Shown piece by piece: positions 60,468 to 64,000 of a stretch of DNA of 64,000 nt. The stretch spans positions 186,001-250,000 of the forward strand of contig NZ_JAHOPB010000001.1 in the NCBI RefSeq assembly GCF_019039055.1. The letters run 5' to 3'. Both the position numbers and the translations under genes were made by a program. The notes under the pieces were generated by a model that saw nothing but the letters and a program-made list of their open reading frames with translations, did not search any database and was not told the DNA's origin. The number at the start of each line of letters is the position of its first letter. Positions within the stretch are counted from its first letter, which is position 1. This DNA comes from Reyranella humidisoli (lineage in GTDB: Bacteria; Pseudomonadota; Alphaproteobacteria; Reyranellales; Reyranellaceae).

Positions 60468-61765
60468 GGCTCCGTCAGCGCATAGAGCTTTACTGGTTGA
60501 GATTGTCCATCGAGCGTCACGGGACCGACTAACTCCAGTGCCGCAGCCGAGGTCAGTCGCTCTACGACGGCAGCAGACACCATCGCAGCCTTGCCAAACT
60601 GTTTGCAGGCCTTCTCGATGCGGCTTGCGACGTTCACCGTGTCGCCGATGACCGTAAATTCCAAGCGTTGACGCGTGCCGACATTGCCCACCACAGCCAG
60701 TCCTGCGTGGATGCCGATGCGTTGGACAAGCGGCGCTTGACCGCGTGCCACACGGTCGCGGTTGAGATCAGCAAGAGCCTTGATCATGCCCCGTGCTGCA
60801 CGCACAGCACGGTCGGCGGCATCAGGTACCGGCACCGGCGTCCCGAAGGTCGCCATGATGCCGTCGCCAATAAACTTGTCGAGCGTACCACCGGCACGAA
60901 AGATCTCGGCGACCATGCGCTCCTGGTATTCAGAAAGCATTGCCAACGCCTCACCCGCTGGCAGCCCCGAGCAGGCGCGTGTGAAGCCGGCCAGATCACT
61001 GAACAGCACGACCACCTCCTGTTCTCTACCCCCCGGGCGAAGAAATGCCTCTCCGCCGTCTCGGATGCCCGTGGCGATGTCGGGGGAAAAGTAACGGCTG
61101 AGCTGGTCAGTAGTACGTTGCAGCGCCACGGCCTCGCCGACGGTGCGACGGGCGAAAAACACGGCGATGGCGGCGCCGCTTGTGGCGCCGACGACGCACA
61201 GGAGTTCGACGATTAGGCGGGTGGTGCTGACGGCCGGCCCAAAATAAGGTTCCGCGCTATTGGAAATAAAGATGGTAGCGGGATCGTGCGCGGCGACCCC
61301 ATAGAAGCCGACCAAGGTGGCAGCTACGCCGCCACCAACGATTACGACATGGAGCGGGCGCAGCGTCAGCGTCATGAGCGCAATCATGGTAAGACCTGCC
61401 GCAGCTACCGGAATTTTAGTCAGAAGCGTTACCGGTGCTGTCGACGCGTAGGTGCGCCACGCCAAGTAGCCTGTAATTGCTGCGAACGCTCCACAGCCCA
61501 CGGCCGCAACGACTCCGACGACCTCGACCCAGCTACGCCGACGAAGAGCTGCCAGCAGGAGAACCTGTAGCCCGATTGTAGTAGCGAAATAGGCAACTGC
61601 CCGAGGGGCGTCGATGTAGGTATGCGGCTTGATGAAAAACTGAACCGCCATATACGCAGCCCAAGCCACGAAGCAAGTCAACCCGATGCTGATCATCAGC
61701 GTGAGGCTTCGTGCTTCGCGTTCGCGCAAGAGCTCGTCGGTTCCGTCTTTGCGGGTTATGTCCAT
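60464..61765 (-). CDS. Class III adenylate/guanylate cyclase with membrane domain
   Basis: A 433-residue protein with six hydrophobic segments over the first 210 residues, a linker, and a class III cyclase domain. The catalytic marks are EQEVVVLFSDLAGFTRACSG (metal Asp), LDKFIGDGIMATFG (second metal Asp), HAGLAVVGNVGTRQRLEFTV and IGDTVNVASRIEKACK. It should make cAMP, or possibly cGMP, from a membrane signal. The ATG at 61765 opens directly after a GC-rich leader. It stands alone, with no cyclic-nucleotide receptor in the window. Confidence 0.93.
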   Translation of the reverse strand: MDITRKDGTDELLREREARSLTLMISIGLTCFVAWAAYMAVQFFIKPHTYIDAPRAVAYFATTIGLQVLLLAALRRRSWVEVVGVVAAVGCGAFAAITGYLAWRTYASTAPVTLLTKIPVAAAGLTMIALMTLTLRPLHVVIVGGGVAATLVGFYGVAAHDPATIFISNSAEPYFGPAVSTTRLIVELLCVVGATSGAAIAVFFARRTVGEAVALQRTTDQLSRYFSPDIATGIRDGGEAFLRPGGREQEVVVLFSDLAGFTRACSGLPAGEALAMLSEYQERMVAEIFRAGGTLDKFIGDGIMATFGTPVPVPDAADRAVRAARGMIKALADLNRDRVARGQAPLVQRIGIHAGLAVVGNVGTRQRLEFTVIGDTVNVASRIEKACKQFGKAAMVSAAVVERLTSAAALELVGPVTLDGQSQPVKLYALTEP

Positions 61766-62139
61766 CGATTGCCCCTAGGTTGGGCCGCCCTTTCGGCCGC
61801 TGAGGCTGATGCCACTCGACATTGCTAGCGGCTGCTTTCCTGCATTGAGCGGGCCCACTCCACAAAAGCGCTGATCAACGTGACCTTCGGGCACCCAGAT
61901 TCTCTCGGCTGAATGCCATATGAATGACACTTCAAACTCATGTTCATACGCGTCGAAAGACTATGCAAGACGTTTGAGGACCAGAGTTATTCCGTAGGGT
62001 ATCCGTCGTGCCGGTATGTCCGTGAGTCACCAAGGCGCTGACTAGAGAGAGGCCCGCACAGCGGTCGCTATCGTGCTCCAGTGGGATCCTGCCAAACGCC
62101 GGCCCCAGCTGGGCTGCCCCCGGTTTGGTTGACACCAAG
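61766..62139. other. Intergenic stretch ending in an IS3-like terminal sequence
   Basis: Upstream of the cyclase about 370 bp hold no gene. The last part (about 62105-62135) reads, on the minus strand, GGTGTCAACCAAACCGGGGG, which resembles the terminal inverted end of IS3-family elements that follows the transposase stop. Confidence 0.45.
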
Positions 62140-62345
62140 CTAAGCTAATCCCGCCTGCCTCTCGAACTCCATGTGGCTTCTATACCCGATGGTCGAGTCC
62201 CTGTGCCTGGGGTTCTAGAAGCGTTCGATGTAATCGAACACGTCCGCCCTGGCGCGCGCGTCCAGTACATCTTGCGTGCCGTGCGCCCGGTCTTGAGCGA
62301 GGAGCAGAAGATTCGCCGGATCCCGGTGGCCAACTCTCCGTCGCT
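62140..62345 (-). pseudogene. IS3-family transposase C-terminal remnant
   Basis: On the minus strand the reading ADVFDYIERF, then a TAG stop, then NPRHRDSTIGYRSHMEFERQ and AGLA-stop (62142-62140) is the C-terminus of an IS3-type OrfB (FDYIExFYNxxRRHSxLGYxSP). The in-frame TAG replaces a Tyr codon. Earlier CSSLKTGRTARKMYWTR is in a shifted frame. The element is clearly dead. Confidence 0.75.
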
Positions 62346-62349
62346 CCGG

Positions 62350-62490
62350 CTCCGCTGGTTGCGCGGTCGCACCACCCACGCAGAGATGCCATTGAGGTTG
62401 CAGGTCTCAATCATGCTGTATAGCCGCGGCGCGTTCGCCGTCCGCGTCGGTGCCGACGAAGGTCCATTTTGCGGCCGAGAGTCATTGTGC
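62350..62490 (-). pseudogene. IS66-family transposase (TnpC) remnant fused to the IS3 remnant
   Basis: Minus-strand pieces WTFVGTDADGERAAAI and, after a shift, YSMIETCNLNGI match the C-terminal region of IS66 TnpC. The fragment runs directly into the IS3-like remnant at about 62345, so one IS inserted into or recombined with the other and both decayed. Confidence 0.7.
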
Positions 62491-62599
62491 CGCGCGAAAC
62501 TCCGATCCCAGCCCCACTCTCCGACCGCCCGAACCCGCCAAACATGCAGATTTACGCTCCGAATTCTCCAACAAGATCGGTCGCTCACAAGAAGAGTAC

Positions 62600-62790
62600 T
62601 AAATCCCGCAGTCATCAGCTTGGGAGAGAATGGGCCTGGGAGAGAGCGATTCAGCCCTATTGGCGCCTGGGCCGGTCAACAGGTCTGGCGTGAAAAGCCC
62701 GCCGATGTTGGGCTTTCGAGCCCCCGCCGAGGCGGGAGAGACTGTTCAGTTAGGTAGCAGTGGCGGAGGATTGGAACCTGGGATCCAACG
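62600..62790. repeat. Dispersed repeat family 1, copy D (about 190 bp)
   Basis: Full-length partner of copy A (51622-51813), same length and order of conserved blocks, ending in the identical 29-bp core. On the minus strand a hairpin AAGCCC...GGGCTT follows the tRNA-like CCA end after about 60 bp, as in a terminator. Confidence 0.75.
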
Positions 62791-62969
62791 TCCTGCAGTT
62801 TATGCCTATTCGTTGTGCCCCGTTGGACGTGTCTCCGTGCGGGAAGTCTGCTGGGAAGCCAAACCTCTCCCTATCCATCGATCGCGGCCAGGGACCTAGC
62901 CCTCGCGGGTACCAGATCGGACATGCTCTCGAGCAAAGCCTCCGCGCCGGACTGCTTCTACAGGCCAGA

Positions 62970-63602
62970 TCACTTGCCGTGCGCGCGCGCGGCGAGGGCT
63001 TCGAGGATAATGGCCACGCACGCTTCGGTTCCCATGGCTCCGGTATCGACCGTCACGTCGTACTCGCAGAACGTATGGACGATGTCGGCAAGTCCGCGCG
63101 CCCGGCCTACGACGCGGTCGCCGCGGGCACGCTCGCGGGCTTCCAGGATGCCGAGCGGGCAGGTAACGCCGATCGCGAAGACAGCCAGCCCGGCCGTCGA
63201 GCGACAAAAGCTCTCGTACATGGCGCGGTCGTGCAGCACATGGTCGAAAATGACAGGGTTGCCGCCGTCGACCAGCGCACGCACCGCGGGCGCCATCGAC
63301 TGTACAAGGCGGCGGAACACCGGCCCGAAACGCGCGACGACGGCAGGTGGCGCTCCTGGCGCCGATGTCGTCACCATCTCGACGCCCAGCGCCGTGAACG
63401 CATCGTGTTCAGCCTGCCGACCGGTATCGGCGCCGCGATAGTAGCGTGGCGCGGACATCAGGATGAAGTCGTCGAAGCCCACGACGAGATAGGGAGAAGG
63501 AATCGCCGCCTGCAGGGCGCGGCAAAGCGTGGTCTTACCCGCACTTGACGGGCCGTTGACCAGCACGAGGTCGGGCCAGCGCTCCGGGGTCTCTGTCATC
63601 AT
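62970..63602 (-). CDS. P-loop kinase, chloramphenicol-phosphotransferase-like
   Basis: A 210-residue small kinase. The P-loop is LVLVNGPSSAGKTTLCRALQ near residue 15, then a lid-type FDDFILMSAPRYY, the basic and acidic motif VIFDHVLHD, and VFAIGVTCPLGILEARERAR. The SSAGKTTL loop and the DDF motif fit the CPT family, whose members phosphorylate chloramphenicol or other small alcohols; the real substrate is unknown. The longer frame upstream to 63749 overlaps the transposase remnant and is rejected. ATGs at 63602 and 63599 are adjacent. The gene lies between a family 1 repeat and an IS remnant, which suggests acquisition. Confidence 0.8.
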   Translation of the reverse strand: MMTETPERWPDLVLVNGPSSAGKTTLCRALQAAIPSPYLVVGFDDFILMSAPRYYRGADTGRQAEHDAFTALGVEMVTTSAPGAPPAVVARFGPVFRRLVQSMAPAVRALVDGGNPVIFDHVLHDRAMYESFCRSTAGLAVFAIGVTCPLGILEARERARGDRVVGRARGLADIVHTFCEYDVTVDTGAMGTEACVAIILEALAARAHGK

Positions 63603-63639
63603 GCCGACCCAGAGGTGCGGGTGAAGGCCGGCCGACCGC

Positions 63640-63709
63640 ACGGCAAGGACAGCATCAGCTCCTGGTCCACCGGCACTGTCACGCAGGCCAGGATACGCGC
63701 CCAATCCAT
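63640..63709 (-). pseudogene. 5' end of an integrase-type transposase
   Basis: From the ATG at 63709 the minus strand reads MDWARILACVTVPVDQELML. This looks like the N-terminus of a common alphaproteobacterial integrase-core transposase (MDWxRILAxVTGxVDQELLL). After about 20 codons the similarity ends and a stop follows at the kinase start, so only the first part of the IS gene remains. Confidence 0.5.
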
Positions 63710-63710
63710 A

Positions 63711-63812
63711 ATCGCCCCCTGCCCTGCACCGACTCGACCACGGCATCATGGGCCGTCGGCGAAATTGTATTCAGCCGCCTCAGGAACGACTACCGATGCC
63801 GCCTGAATCACT
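63711..63812. repeat. Dispersed repeat family 2, copy D
   Basis: The 100 bp before the transposase start (minus orientation) recur in degenerate form at 55551-55645 and 59461-59520. Likely the left end and leader of the IS. Confidence 0.6.
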
Positions 63813-63898
63813 GTTCCCCGGCCGATCCAGTTTTTTGGCCATACGCGGTTCGCGCGAGATCCCCGTCGTCGTGCCCGACCCGATTAGCGAGCCATCCG

Positions 63899-64000
63899 CT
63901 AGTTGGCAGTCATGCCGCCGTCGATCACCAGCTCGCTGCCGGTGACCCAGGCGGCATCGTCGGAGGCGAGGTAGAGGCAGCCCGCCGCGATGTCGTCAGG
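63899..64000 (-). CDS. Short-chain dehydrogenase/reductase, C-terminus (partial)
   Basis: The last 33 codons of an SDR-family oxidoreductase, continuing past the right edge. The frame reads DDIAAGCLYLASDDAAWVTG then SELVIDGGMTAN and TAG (63901-63899), the classic SDR end (VAxxxLYLASDxASxVTGxxLxVDGGxTA). No active-site residues lie in this part, so the substrate is unknown. Confidence 0.9.
   Translation of the reverse strand, partial: PDDIAAGCLYLASDDAAWVTGSELVIDGGMTAN

Noticed and set aside
51781-62830. Short frames starting MAEDWNLGSN at the four family 1 repeat cores
   Set aside because: The frames diverge right after the repeated core and lack a common protein end. The conservation is at DNA level.

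Overview
The window is 64 kb of high-GC DNA from a chromosome that is probably alphaproteobacterial, perhaps a Reyranella-, Bradyrhizobium- or Rhodospirillales-like soil or water heterotroph. The signs are consensus EcfG-type stress promoters, an HWE-family bacteriophytochrome, several orphan Bug (TctC-like) binding proteins, a Bradyrhizobium-type D-tartrate dehydratase and a TRAP carrier. The genus cannot be fixed from sequence reading alone. Most genes are tightly packed, with many GTGA/ATGA overlaps and convergent pairs whose stop codons touch or overlap.

Layout. 1-2.8 kb holds a ferrous-iron operon feoA-feoB plus a PepSY-type membrane protein. 2.85-6.06 kb is a chained run of alpha/beta hydrolase, CaiB/BaiF CoA-transferase, PPOX flavoprotein and GNAT acetyltransferase. 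6.07-10.5 kb is a stress module: otsB, a GH15 glucoamylase-like gene and otsA run leftward, csbD runs rightward, and two perfect divergent GGAAC-N16-CGTT promoters lie between them. 10.5-16.4 kb carries a class V aminotransferase, a Bug protein and hydantoinase/oxoprolinase A and B. 16.6-20.9 kb is a divergent sugar-acid locus (IlvD/Edd dehydratase against SMP-30 lactonase and MFS carrier). 20.9-24.0 kb is bphO-bphP. 24.2-27.5 kb has D-tartrate dehydratase facing two Bug paralogues that flank a 46-residue lipoprotein gene. 27.6-34.9 kb has a YbaL-like antiporter and a group of envelope genes (GtrA-like, VTT/DedA-like, multipass membrane protein, acyltransferase 3 plus SGNH protein).

35-40 kb is one 1661-residue secreted repeat protein with 18 ELWxxDGT repeats, Ig-like modules, RTX repeats and a type I secretion-like C-terminus. 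40.1-51.5 kb mixes metabolic and transport genes: TIGR03032-like protein, pobA, a family 5 solute-binding protein, small exported proteins, a SUMF1-domain protein, a VOC protein, an ECF S-like protein and a complete TRAP transporter.

From about 51.45 kb to the right end the texture changes. Working genes (a histidine kinase and response regulator, an amidohydrolase, a CIA30 protein, an adenylate cyclase, a P-loop kinase) are separated by 0.3-1 kb stretches of lower coding quality. These stretches hold decayed genes (FKBP isomerase, CoiA-like, DUF6362 plus an HTH partner, IS3, IS66 and a transposase 5' end) and two dispersed repeat families. One family carries a conserved core that reads on the minus strand like a tRNA T-arm plus CCA end. 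I read this part as an old, eroding insertion zone. No rRNA, intact tRNA or CRISPR array was seen.
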